NCBI GenBank assembly: GCA_013398175.1
Contig: VZRZ01007774.1
Coordinates: forward strand, 49,548 to 113,547
Source of the DNA: Climacteris rufus
Lineage: Eukaryota; Chordata; Aves; Passeriformes; Climacteridae
Length of the DNA stretch: 64,000 nucleotides
Reading direction: 5' to 3'
A program made the translations under genes and the position numbers. The first letter of the stretch is position 1. Each line of letters begins with the position of its first letter. Positions 36,970 to 49,680 of this stretch are shown here, piece after piece. The notes beneath the pieces are model-generated. The model was not told where the DNA came from and did no database searches. It was given only the letters and a program-made list of their open reading frames with translations.

Positions 36970-39254
36970 TTCTTGTGTCAGCCTTTCATTAGAGTAACTC
37001 TGGATCTGCTGCAGAAAATGTCCTGGGTATCTTGGCTGATGCAGCTGAGCCCCTGATTCGGTGGCAAAGGGTGCAAAGAGGTGAGGCTGTGGTTTTCCTG
37101 CATGTGGGAACTTCTCTTGTTCCTTCCACCTGCAGAGTCCTGCTGAGGTGTTGCTCCACTGCTGAACTTCTTTGGGAGCTGCTGCAGGGACCTTTGGGCT
37201 TTCCAGTGTCTCTCCCCCTGCCCACTGGGCTTGGAAGTCAGCCCAAGAACCCAGGAGCTGGGATGCTCTGTGGCAGCTCCCTATGCTGGTGATGCCAATC
37301 TGCTGCCCACCAAGACAGGCCCCAGCGGGCCTGCAGCTGGGCTGAAGGGTGCCACTGGTTCAAGTGCCATCCCAGTTATCGGGGATTTAGGAAGCTGCTC
37401 CTTTGGGAGGAGAGGGGATGTGAGAGCCTAAGCTTTCTTGTCAAATCAAGCATCCCAGGGCTGGTATGTGTGTTATGCTGAGACTTCGTAGAGAAGCTCA
37501 AAGGCTGACTCAATCCACTCCAAAGGCTTGGAAAAAAAAACAACCAAAGAAAACCCACGAGGTGTTTGTTTATTTTCTGGAACTGCTGGGATTTTCCAGC
37601 CAGCCTCATGACTCCCTCAGGCTCTGACTCACTGGGATGGAACGGAAGGCTTGCACTGGGCAGCCAGGGGATGCTGGGCAGGGGGCTGGCAGGGGTCTGA
37701 GGGGCAGGGGCTGCCTGGGATCTGCTGCTTGCCCCTTGAGAGCCCTTATCTTGCTGCTGCACCCCGGTGATGATGGCTCAGCTTGCCTCAGGGGTCTCTC
37801 AGGGCAACAGCTGGGTGCTCTTGGTCCATGCTGGGAAACCTTGAGCATGTGGAGATGGTCTGCATGAGTGAGGAGGGGGTGGTACCAAGGCTGCCCTGGG
37901 GTCCTGCCCACTGTGCTTCAGGCTCCCCTTAACCAGCTGTATCATAGAGCAGATCCGTTTCTTTTCTGCTTTGAAGTATCTTGGGAGTGGCCAACTGGTT
38001 TTGGGATGTGATCTCCAAGGGAGGCAATGCAGGACTGCAGTGGGCAGTGAGCAGGTATCTGCTGTAGGTTGTGTCAGGGCTGGTGCTCATGCTGCCTTGT
38101 CTGGGGGCCTTTCCCACTTTTGGCAATGCTCAGAATCTGCTCCCTGCAGGATGGGGACTCTCCCCATCACCACTGGCTGCTGGCAGCTGCACCTGGGCAG
38201 ACTTGGGGCTCTGTTTGTGGTCAGTGTGGGGTATTCACCATGGAGCAGAGCTGGTCCTGGTGGTGTCCAGGCTCAGATGGGCTTTCTTGGTAGGCACCAT
38301 GCCCATAGTGTCAGAACAGGGATGCCAGACATCATGAAACCCACCTTTGTTACCCAAACCAGCACAGTTAGGGGTAATCTGGAGGTGGTGGAGGCTCACC
38401 CTTAGCAGGACGTGTGCTGGATCATGTTTTGCTCCCCACATTTCAGGGCATCTGTTACCCTTAATTCTGCAGGCATAGGAATCCTGGGGTTGTAGGAGTT
38501 CAGTCTGGCCTTTAAATACGGGCTTTGTGCCCTGTAGTGACTCAGAAGGCTGGAAGCAGAGAACACCAACACGTTTTCTGTAAATCCCATGGTTTCCTGT
38601 AAACCTCGTGGTCCAGGGGGCACTTGGGTGATCAAGTGCAGGGCTGGGGTACGTGGGAAGGGTGGGATAGTGTGACATTTAATCCCATTTCAGTGTCTCA
38701 GACATGGGGCTGTGAGGGGATGGCAGGCAGAGAGGGGGCTTTGGGCAGGGTGGACACTGCTGGGGATTCACATCCTGGGGGTTCCCATCTGCTGCTTGTT
38801 CTTCCAGTCACCTGGGCTGCACAGGAATCTGCAGGTTTTTCCCTGCTGAACCCGACAAGCTTTTGTGCTTCCCAAAGCTGCACATAGACATGGAATGCTT
38901 CCTTGGGCTTTTACTGAGGAGTTTAAGGTCTATTTGTTTCATTAATGTGTTCTAACAGCCCAGCAGAGGCTCCCAGCCCAGGATTTGATCTGTGGTTATT
39001 CTGGATGCTCACCTGCTCCTCAGTGAACACTTCCTTGTGTTGCAGAGCTTCGGCAGCCTTGTGGGAAGCTCTGGATCACAGCTCTGCAGCTCTGCTCCAG
39101 CTGCACACTGGGCATTTGACCCCAGTACAGAGGTATTTGCCTTCTCTGTGTGCCCCCAGGCCAGTTGCTGCCATGTCCCTTTAGTTAGTGGTGTCTGTCG
39201 GTAACTTCACCAAATCCCTGCTCTTCAAGGTGACATTTTCCAGTGTAAAAAGGG

Positions 39255-39402
39255 TCAAGTCCCCATCCCTGGGGGAATTCAACAGATGTGTGGATGTGGC
39301 ACTTGGGGACATGGGTTAGTGGTGGCCTTTACAGTGCCATGGGAACGGCTGGACTTAATGGTCTTAGAGGGCTTTTCCAACCTAAACAATTCTGTGATTC
39401 TG
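39255..39402 (+). mobile_element. CR1 LINE, 3'-end fragment
   Basis: GTGGATGTGGCACTTGGGGAC, GGTTAGTGGTGG and GGGCTTTTCCAACCTAAACA lead to a well-kept ATTCTGTGATTCTGTG tail. Same subfamily as the copy at 32010-32255. Confidence 0.92.
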
Positions 39403-41377
39403 TGTGGGCTTTTGGATTCCTGGGATTGTTTGGGGTTTTTTGGAAAGGAGAAAAGGGTGAGCTGAGAGTGGCTGGAGAGCATGGTGTGGCACTGGGGTGG
39501 CACAGTGTAGGGTTCCTGTATTTGAGATGAAGTCTCCAGGCAGCCCTGGGAATGCTCCAAGGCCTCACCCCAGCTCATCACTTTCGTACTTTTGGGTTTT
39601 TTCCAGAACAGTTCACCCTTCCCCCAAACTTCAACCCTGACTGAGCCCACTGAGTTTTCTGAGGAAGTAACTGCAACTTTAGGGCTTTCCCTCCTAATGC
39701 AGAGGAGAGAGGGGAATTTTTCCTTATATCAGAAATGGATGGGTTTTTTCTTCAGGAGCGAACAATGACTGACGGGAGCTTTGCACTTCTCTGGGTGCAG
39801 CTTTAGCCGTTTGAAGCAGCTGGAGCAGGTTTTGGCATGATCACTTACCTTGCACACATCATGAGGGCTCCAGTGGTCCCTTCCCTCCACGCTTCCCAGA
39901 TGTTGTAACTTTTGCAAAAATCTGCCTTGGGTTGGTTCCTGGTCTTGTTCCTCGAAGTGGTCTGCAGAAAGGCTTGGGCAGCCCCCATCTGTCAGCGTGG
40001 CATGGGGTAGGGAGTTCCTGGGGTGCTCAGCACCACCAGCTGGCATGGGATAGTGGTTTTGGGAGGACAAGGAGGGCAGCGGGGCTGGCTGAAGGCAGGG
40101 CTGGGCACATGGGCTCCCTCTGCCCTACCCAAACCTGCTGCCTTGGGTGCTTTGGGGCACCTGCCAGCACTGTGGCATGTCCCCAGCCCCAGGGCAGCCA
40201 CAGCGGGCAGGGCTGTTTGCTCCAGGAGGGAAAACCTGTTCAGGCATTTTCTTTCGTGCCCGTTGCCATAAGACATTGGAGCTTGAGTAATCCATGGAGC
40301 CAGTGCCCAAGATCTGCTGGATAAGCTGGCACTGGTGTTGTGCTGGGGCAGCCTGGGAGCATGTTGGATGTTCTGGAGGAGGCTGTTGGCTCAGGACCCC
40401 TGTGCTGGTGCGGAGCTCGACCCACCGGAGTCACCCTGACTGTGCTGGGAGAAGTGCATGGGCTTTGCTTGCCCAGGATTTCTGTGGCAGCCACGGTGCC
40501 AGGTGGTCTGGTGGGATTCTGGGATACAAAGGCTTTGGAAGTGCAGTGTCCCCTCCACATCTTCTCCAAGTCCCCTGTAGCACGCCATGCATTGCAGGGG
40601 CAAAGGGGGTCCCCCAGCAGCGCCAAGGCTCTGGCCACAGAAGAAACTGTCTTTGTGCTGTTTGTGCCATTGTTTGGTGATGTTTTTGGTGACTTTTTGG
40701 TGAGTTTACTTTTCCAGAAGCAAAACAGCAAAGGGAAAATGGCAGGAGTGAGACTCTCTGCTCTTGTGCACAGAAGGAGTTAAAGCCTTCTCCAGCGTTG
40801 GCGCGTTCACCCTGAGGCTGAGTTTGTACTGCGTGCGTCTATCTCAGCATCTCCAGCGCTGGTTTGAACAGTCTCACCATGGCTTTACATAAGCAGCAAA
40901 TCAGCCAAAATAAGCCCCATCCCAGGCAGTTGTTGGCACGTTGATTCCACTTCCAAGAGAAACCCAAGGGTTTGTGTCCTCCTTCGCACCTTGGCAGTGC
41001 CTGCGCTGTGGCCTGCCAGCACGGGCAGGGCTGGGCCGGCCAGCTGGGAGCGGGCAGCGCGCCCCACGCCCACCTTTTGGCGTTCCCAGGATCTTGCCTG
41101 CTGCCCCCGCAGCCAGGTGCTGGGGCAGGGAGCCCGGAGCACCCTCAGAGCTCACCCAGCCAAGCGGCTCAGAGCCAGACAGGGAGAAACTTAGGGCAGG
41201 TTCCCCAAGAAGTGTGGGATGGCCCGACTGAATGTGGGGATGAAGGTGCCCCTGGCAGCTCTCACACGCTGTTGCTGGGAAGGTGGAAAAGTTGGTTCAG
41301 TGCAGGCACGTCCCGCAGGAAGCAGGAATTTGGGAGGAGGTTATTTAGGCAGCAGCAGCCTCCGTGGGCTTTACGCT

Positions 41378-41440
41378 TCATAGGATCTCAGAATATCCTG
41401 AGTTGGAAGAGACCCACCCTCTGGCCAGCTCCTCCTAGTT
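41378..41440 (-). mobile_element. CR1 LINE, short 3'-end fragment
   Basis: TCATAGGATCTCAGAATATC followed by GAGTTGGAAGAGACCCACC is the inverted CR1 end; only about 60 bases remain. Confidence 0.78.
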
Positions 41441-42114
41441 TTTCCGTCCAAACTTGTTCTTTCTGTCAGGAGAGGTGAGGAGGGGAGACTGTGGTGGTGG
41501 TGTCACCCTCCAGCCCCTCCCTGGTGCTGCTCCATGCCAGCCACTCACTGACTGCAGCAGGCCCATGGCAGGAGACAACTGTGGATGAGAGGAGAGGTCT
41601 TCCAAGGGGCACATTTGGCTTAATTGTCCCCATTTATTCCTGTCCTGCCTTTCCCAGCACCGGGATGTGGGTTTCTAAACCAGCTTCAGGGGCTCTTCTT
41701 GCTCCTATGTGCAGGAACATAGCAAAGCCCCAATGGAAGAACATTTTCCTCGATGGCTCCCAATGTTGCTCTCATCTGTCTTCGGAGTATTAAGGGAAAG
41801 TAGCAGGCTGTTTCCTTCAGACACACTGTTCCATTGTCAGTCCAGAGTAAATAAGGTTGCCAGAGCTACATGGGGACATGCTCCGGGATCATCCTTGGGG
41901 TGTTCAGGCATCTTCAGGATGGGAGGACTTTGTGTCACTCAGTGCTGGGCTGTGCCTTCCTGCCACTGCCGTCCGCCCCTTGCCAGCTCCCTCCGTTGGG
42001 GTCGGGTGCTGCCAGGAGCCAGTGGGTGCCATCAGTGCCGGGCGCTGTCTCTTACAACTCCAGCGCCCGAGTGCTGACAAAAAGTGCAAGGTTTAGAGCT
42101 GCCTTTCAGACCCT

Positions 42115-42355
42115 GACACTGATGTTTTGTGACAATTAATCTTGCTATTTATATCAGTCTAATTAGCAGCGTTATTAATATTATCGAGGCTCCGCAGTGG
42201 TAATTATACGTCTGCTTAACATGTGCTATCAGCGCTGTTCCAATCCAGTGTGATTCTGCCTGACATTATCCCACCATTAGCATTGTTTGTTGTGTGCTGC
42301 AAAGATAATTTGATGCTCCTAATTGCTGCAATCCTCATTAGCAAACTGTCCCCAC
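42115..42355. promoter_or_regulatory. AT-rich homeodomain-site cluster, possible conserved element
   Basis: A repeat-free, AT-rich block whose composition differs sharply from the GC-rich intron around it. It has many TAAT/ATTA cores (in AATTAATC, CTAATTAGC, TTATTAATATTATC, GTAATTATAC, CATTAGC, CTAATTGC, CATTAGC) plus TTGTTTGTTG, a forkhead-like site. No open frame is plausible. This is the profile of a conserved developmental enhancer, but conservation cannot be tested here. Confidence 0.35.
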
Positions 42356-43864
42356 ATGCCCAAGCTTTTGAGAACGATGCCACCAAGCGGTGCAGCTTTC
42401 CTAGGGATGTTTCTCTGGGAAATACTCCCCGTTTTGGGGGTTTCCTGTCCATCAGGCTGTCCCTGAGAAGGAAGAGAACCCTTGGAAGATCCCACCCCCC
42501 AAAAGAAAGCAAGCAGGTCTTTGCTCTGGTGTCTGGTCTTTTGCCTCTCCTTCTTCCCGTCAAGAGTTTAAATATTTAAAATTTGAGGAAAAATATAGCT
42601 GAAGTGTAGGGAATTTGGCTTCAAAGGAACTTTTCCGTCTTTTATCATACAGCATTTTCCACAGCAGGGCTGTCCTGCTCTCCCACGAGCAGCTGGCCCT
42701 GGAGCTGGTGACTGCGATGGCCAGGCTGTGGGAAGTGGAGACCATCCTCCCACCTCCTGCTGCCTGCTCTGTGCTTGGGGGCAGGGAGGGTGGACACCAG
42801 GGATTGATGCTGGTGGGGGTCTCTGCTTGCTCCCCTGTACCTTCCATCACCACCTGCCATGTTGGAAGATCCTCTGCCATTGCTAAAGCCAGGGGTTTGC
42901 CAGTCTAAATGTGGAACGAGGTGCCTGTATGTCTATTTTGGGATTAAAATAGTGGTATAAAATACCAGAGTAGGTTTCCAGCCTTCCCCACTGTGGTTCC
43001 TCTGACACTCATGTGCCGTAGAGCAATGTCCATGGTGGGCACGGACACCTTAGGTGCCACCAGTGCTCATTGTGAGACCCTGCAAACCTTCTGATTCTTT
43101 TCCTCACCTTGAACATGTCTGTTGTGTTGCTTTACCTCTTGGGAAGCCACATGGCAGGAGATCCCCTGCAGAAACCTTGGGGTTTCTGTCCCATGCAAGT
43201 GAACATCCTCCTCTGGGTGACAAGGACCTGAGGGCCAGGTCCCACAAGCATTTCTGCCCCAGGGCCAGCCCATCCATGCTGCCCTTCCATCAAGCTCCTG
43301 AACAAGGTTTTAAACTGAGAGAAATCATGTCAGTATGGGACAGGTGAAGAGAGATGTGTGTGATTCCTGACATTCTCCTGCCTGCTGTTCCTGCCTCAGC
43401 CGACTGTCCTGTGGCTCCAGCTCCTCTGACTGCTGCTGCAGAGATGGGGGAAGGAATAAAAAAGGCTCCTGAGTGTGCACGGGATTTGGATCAACAGGGA
43501 ATTAAAATCCAGCTGCTGGAGCATTTGATGGCTTGTTTGATCATCAGAGCTGGAAGATGAGTTTTCAGGGCACCCAGGAGAAAGAAGGCTCCAGAGCGCA
43601 GGCTCTGTATTCTGTTATCAGGCGTTGGTGGCCAGCTCAGTGCCCCCTCTCCAGCACAAGACCCTGATGGGGGCTGTGAGGGGCAAAAGGTATGAAAAAG
43701 GAGGGCTGGGGGATTAATATTTCAGGAGTCTTGGCAATGACTCACCTGCCCTGTGTCTGCTGGGAGGGAGCTCGGAGGGGGCTCCCTTGGGCAGGTGGTT
43801 CTAGTGCTTCTGACTGCCGAACTCAGATGCTGAGCCCAAGTTCCTGCTGGTAGGATGCACCCCA

Positions 43865-44045
43865 GAGATGGGATGGGTATCACAGCTCTGGAGATGGCTG
43901 TTGCAGTCCTAGAGATGGGTGTCACAGTTCCCAAATAGGTGTTGCAGCCCTGGAGATGGTGTCGCAGCACAGAGATGGCTGTTGCAGCCCCAGGATGGGT
44001 GTCACAGCTCCCAGATGGGTGTAAAAGCCCCGAGATGGGTGTAGG
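43865..44045. repeat. Minisatellite, 21-bp unit
   Basis: About eight degenerate copies of GAGATGGGTGTTGCAGCCCTG, some shortened. Variation among units shows it is old. No coding role is evident. Confidence 0.85.
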
Positions 44046-45639
44046 CAGAGTGGCTTCCTTCCCTTAAGCTCACTGAGCTTTTCCCATCAACTAGTCTCTC
44101 CCCATCCTTGCTCATCGTCACCCAGCACAACCTTCTCCTCCCCCTCAGCCCTCATTCCCTGTCCGCCTCCAGTTCTCATCCCTACCATCATGAATTGTCT
44201 GATTTCAAGCTCTGTCTGTACCCAGGTCCTCGATGGAGGGCCTGGCAGAATTAATTCACAGGGACAGGAGGTGGGTGCCAGTGCCGTGGCAGGTAGCAGT
44301 GAGGTGGTGATAGAGGCAGTAGAAGCATGGAGGAGGGTGACACACCACAAAAACCCTCAGGCTGGGACAAACAGGTGGGCTGGAGCTGAGCCATTTGCAG
44401 ATATAATTTATGCATTTATTGCCAATTAATATTTTAGATTAAAACCATGTTCTACAGTGTTTTGGCTCAGTAAAGCTGAACCCTGCATCATGCTCACAGC
44501 ACAAATCAGGCTTGGTGTCACCCCTGTCACTTGTCACTGACCTCTGGTGCAGGGTCTGGCTGATCTCCACAGAATTCCGTGTCTCCTGCCATAATTTGAA
44601 ATGCAGGAGCTTTAGCTTCATTCTCCAGCTAATTTTGTATTTTTAATTCAAACCATTTCTTCCCGGTGTTCAGGCGTGAGTTCTACTTCGCAGCCACTTT
44701 ATGTGTTTCCCAGTCAGTTCAGGAGTGGGCAGATCTCAATCTTTATGTGCAGCCCAGACAGTGAGGTGGGGGGAGAACAGGTACCTTCTTCAGGATTTTT
44801 CCTTACTTTTTGCTTGAATTTGACTAATTTGGTTTGGGAGGTGAGATAGGAATTGAATGACGTGATTAGTGAATCTTTGATAAACCTGCTATCTGGTGAA
44901 AATCACAAAGCAGCTTTTTAAATGTTGAATGGAACCAGATGTTCTTTGGGAACGTATGAATCTTCCATGAGTTTCTCTCTAGAACTAAACTCCCTCTTCA
45001 GAGCATTCCCTTTGAATTCCATCTCTTCATTTCTGCCACAGACACTTGGTTGTTCATTAAGCGCAAATAGGAATTTACGTAAATGACTTGCCAAATCCCA
45101 GATCTCCTTTAGTAGCATCAGACGGGTGTTTGTGCTCCTGAGATGATATCACTGCTTGGAAAGGCTGCTAGAGCCTGTGGAACCCAGGACATGCCCTGAT
45201 CCAGGTGTCACAGGTGCCCACAGGATGGTCCCATGGCTCCTGGGGACACATCACACGTCACGAGGTTTTCCCTGATGAAGCTTTCGTGGTTGCGAATTAT
45301 ACAGAGAGCCTCAGAGGGTGAGGAGTGAAGGGTTAGGTAACTTTAATGGAAAAAGTGTTTGTTGATGCTCTTTCAGGTTGTTTGTCCTCTTCTGCCTTTA
45401 GTAATTGTTGGTGACACTGAGTCTCCTGCTATTAAGACGCACTCGTGTACCTCACATCAGTATGTGTCAGGCTTTTTCCCTGGAAATTCTATGTCTGTCT
45501 GAATTCTCACACATCCTAGTAGTATTCCAAAGGGCTCTTCACAGCCAGACAGTTACTTGCAGCAAGAGCAGTTAACATGATTGCAGTGTCATTAGAGCAC
45601 CCCTGGAGACTCCTGTTTACTGGACTTAGTGTCATTCTT

Positions 45640-45722
45640 TGCCCTGCCCTGCCTTTCCCTGACCTTCCCTTTACCTGTCCTCCCCTCCCCTTCCCTCCTT
45701 TCCCCTTCCCTCCTCTCTTTTG
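45640..45722. repeat. Polypyrimidine tract
   Basis: About 80 bases of almost only C and T, in CCCTTCCCTCC-like blocks. It is capable of triplex (H-DNA) formation. The minus strand is read as Lys/Gly/Arg repeats in a spurious frame. Confidence 0.85.
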
Positions 45723-47512
45723 AAGATAACTTTGATGGTGTTCTTTGCCTACCATGTATTCATAGAACTCCTTCAAAAGACGCATATTCCTTCCACCAGT
45801 CGGCTCTTTCATGAGGATATATTTATAGAGTGAAGCATTATCTTTTATACTTTGAAAGGATTTTGTTCACTTAGGCTTCAAAGCCAGCAGTGCCAGGGCG
45901 CTGGCTGATGCCTGGCAGTCCATCCTCAAGTGGGGCTCTCAGGATGTGTTTCCTCGTGGTCTGATCTCTCCTTGAGCTGTGGTGGTGTTGGCTTGTCCTC
46001 TGGTTATCCCTCTGTGTTCCAACAGCTCCTCCAGTGTGGTGTGTTCTGGTTTCTAATCCTTCCTCATGCCTGAGATTGTTGCTCTGCGTTTCAGGCTGTG
46101 GATTGTGCCTGTGCAGTGGAATCTCTGCCCTCACAGAGTTGTGTGTGGCTCCTGCCTGAGCTTTTCCTGGGGCTTGGCTGTGCTTCCTCCACAGCAGGCT
46201 CCCAGGGTGCTGCTGGTGGAGCTCTCTGGGCATGGGGCCGTGTGAGCCATCCATCCATGGCAGTCTTGCAGATCTCGGATCTGGCAGGGTGTGCAACGAG
46301 GATTTATTCACCTGGGTGTCTTTAGGACACTGAGAATCTTGGGAAGGATCTGCACTGCTGCCAGCACTTGGATCCTCCAGCTCCAACACAGGGCCTGCAG
46401 CAGAATCCCAAAGAGGTGGAAGGAACTTGTTCCCTTGCAGCTCCACAGAGCAATCCTGTGCAGGAAGGACTTTGGGCATCATCACCAAGGCCACGATGAC
46501 CCAAAAGGGTGATAAACAAGTCCCTTTTGCTGCATGGGAGAGACAGAAACCTGAGAGGATGCAAGGCTGGAAGGCTGAGGCTGAAGGAGCAGGTGGACAT
46601 CTGCAGTGTCTTCTTTCTTTTTTTGTCCTCTCTCCCCAATTTTTGTGGTTTCGTCACTGTGGCAGAATAAATAGGATCATTATTAATGGCTTACTTTTCC
46701 AACAGAAGGGATTTTTCAGGGAAGCAGGAATTCCAGCGATGCTTGGCTCCCATGGGGACAGCAGAGCTGCTTCCTGGGCTTCTTCCAAGCAGAGCCCTGG
46801 GGATTTCTGTGGCTGGTGCGGGGAGACCATGGCTGGTGGGGGCAGCTCTGGGGCTGCTGCCAGCACTGGCTCCTTTCACTCACCATCGCCCATCCCACAG
46901 TGTCCTCCGTGGTGGGAAGGTGGGAGGCTGGTCCCCAGCCCTTCCCCCCCTTGGGGTGTGCAGCTGAGGCAGTTCCTACAGCAGAGCATCAGAAAATGAC
47001 CCCTCTATACCTCCTGGTTTGGAAGGAACTGGGAAGTACTCGTTAGAGAAAAATTCCTGGAAAAAGGCATTGCTTGGAGCAGTGGAAATCTTTTCCTTCT
47101 GCTCTCTCTTTTTAAAGGAATAAATAAAAATAGTGGAAAATGCACAAATACGCTCAGCGCTCACTGTAGTTTGGGATTTTTTTATACCAAATGTAGCACA
47201 TTTAATAAGATGTTTGAAAATCACATTCTTTTAAGCTGAAAAACACATGGTCTGAACTGGGGAGTAAAGTCTCAGTGTTTAACTAGGACAGCTCAGACAA
47301 GCAGATCATGCTTAGATGACTTCAGGAATGAACACTGGCTTGTCACAGTCAGGATGAATTTAATAAAATATTTAAACAATTTTCAACACTTCCGTGATGA
47401 TACAGAAAACCAGGATAATATCCAAGTGGAGAAGAATTGCTTTGGAGAGATTAAAGGATGTAAAAGCTGAAGGACCTAAATCAGCTATGTGTTTCTGCCA
47501 GGATGAACCTCC

Positions 47513-47672
47513 TTGATGCCCAGAGGCTGCCCCATCCCTGGAAGTGTTCAGGGCCAGGTTGGATGGGGCTTGGAGCAGTCTGGTCTCGTGGAAGGTGTCC
47601 CTGCCTATGGCAGGGGGTGGAACTGGATGGGCTTTAAGGTCCTGCCCAACCCAAACCATTCTGGGATTCACT
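47513..47672 (+). mobile_element. CR1 LINE, 3'-end fragment
   Basis: GCCCCATCCCTGGAAGTGTTC, GGTTGGATGGGGCTTGGAGC, GGAAGGTGTCCCTGCC and TTTAAGGTCCTGCCCAACCC end in ACCATTCTGGGATTCACTGA. A typical truncated copy. Confidence 0.92.
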
Positions 47673-49518
47673 GAGTCTGGTGAGTGTTGGGGGATCTGGG
47701 GGACCTGCCCAGATGCAAACAGCCACCTTGGGTGCTGCTGGCACTATCTGCCCACTGTACCCATTGAAGCAGCAGACAGCAGAGGGTGGCATTAAACTGT
47801 CCTGCTCAGGTTGTTGGATGTCCTGTGAGACCCACGTGGCTCTCAGGAGTTACCCCACGTATGGGTTGGAGGATGCTGTGGTGCTCCTGCAGCCGTGTGC
47901 CTCACATGTGTCTTTTGACTGCTGGAGGGGCTGGAGCCGGGGACTGAGCTGCCACATGTCCTGCCTCCCCATGGCCTGGGAGTGGGTGTCAGGATCTGTC
48001 CCAGAATGTCTTGGTTGATGATGAAGGATGCAGGAGAGAGAAATCACCCAAAAGTTGCTGTGCCATGCCTTGTCATGGGAATGAAGGGAACCAGCCTCTT
48101 CTGGAAGTGTATTTGGTGGAAGTGTGGAAGCTGAACTTGCCTTTGGGCAGGTCCCAGTTTTCCCCTCCAGCTCCAGGAACTGCAGGAATGCGCTGTGCTT
48201 TGCCAGGCTTCCACCTCGTGCTGACTTCCTGGTGGAGCCACACAGTTGTGATGATGCAGGAGAAGGCGTGGTAACCCCGTAACAGGGAGGGTGTCAGCTG
48301 CCTTGTTCCTATCCTTCTTCTTGTCTTACCTAGGAAAACAGCTGTTCAGAGGAAAGGGTTAAAACCAGAAGATTTGTTGAGAAGGAATATTTTTGCTCAA
48401 AGTGACTTTGCAGCTGGGAATGCTAAGAACATCAATGTGGGAAAACTCCATTTATTATGCCTAGTGTTGTTCGTCCTCTGGCTGTTTTGAGAACTAGAAT
48501 TCCTCTGTAGAGGTAACACACTCTGACAGACAAGCTGGAGCCTCCTGCTTGGAGAGAGAGAGGGATCATAAAAGCACACATTTATCACAGCCTTGTGATA
48601 AACTGCGTGTGCACAAAGCCCTCTGATATATTGGGGCAGGCAGCCTGCTGGATGAGCTGAGCCTAACGGAGCAGTGTCCCCCTGTGTCTCTGCCGCCTGG
48701 CATTGTTAGCAAGGTAATGAAATGAATCCACTCTTTGCATTTCCACTGTGGTTTGGTGTCACCCTGGTTACCTGTGTGTGTTGATTCACACAAGAGCCCC
48801 ACATGGCTTGCCAGGGAACAGCTCGTTCCATGGGAGACGCGTGTGTGGCTGAGCTCCAGCAGCAGAGGTTCTCCACCACCACCAGCCCTTCCTCTTCTCC
48901 TGCGGTGAGGAGGGCGGCCTGTGCCAGGGATTTCCAGGTGTTCCGGCTCTTAACAGTGTTTTGCCTGAGGGATATTTTTGGAAGCAGAGTCCCTGTTGCT
49001 GTTAAGTAGCACAGGGACAGGACTGAACAGGGAACATACACCCTGGAACTGCACCAGGCAGCCAGACACAAACCTTGCCAAAAACAATGCTCAGACCAAG
49101 TCTGCAACTAATCAGCAACTTTGGAGAAATGACAACATTAAACTAGTTCATGTGATTTTTCCCCCTTGGAACTGTTCAGGACAGCTTTGATTTACAGGAG
49201 AATTAGCAGTGCTCCCCAGTCTTCAGATTGTCTACAAGAGCAGGAGCATTTGGTCACATTCCTGGGGAATGGAGGCCAAAGAGGCCAATGAGGCATTGGC
49301 AGGAGGTGAGTGGGACTCTGGGTTGCTCCATCAACAGATGATGGAGCAAGTTTTACCTGCAGCCATTTCTGCCCCTCTTGTTTCTTTAGGTGAGATATGC
49401 CTCAGGAAAGCAGGAGCACTGCATGTGTGCACGTGTGTGTCAGGAGAAGCTGTCTCCACTGTGGCTGAGGATGTGCTTCGGTTGTGTCCCTGGGACGTGC
49501 AAGGTTGTGCCATGGGGA

Positions 49519-49680
49519 CAGGGTGATGCTGGGGGTAGTCCCAGCCAGACCTGGCAGCAGTGTGACTGTGCAAAGCCTGGCCATGTGCCATGTTTAGAGG
49601 ACTGAGCGATACTGGGGATGGTCCCAGACCTGGCGGCAGTGTGACTGTGTGAAGCTCTGGCTGTGCTGTGTCCAGAGGGC
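49519..49680. repeat. Degenerate 79-bp tandem duplication
   Basis: Two adjacent segments share GTCCCAG, GACCTGGC-GCAGTGTGACTG and a TGTCCAGAGG-like end at a spacing of 79-81 bases, with many substitutions. It is an old local duplication. Confidence 0.65.
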
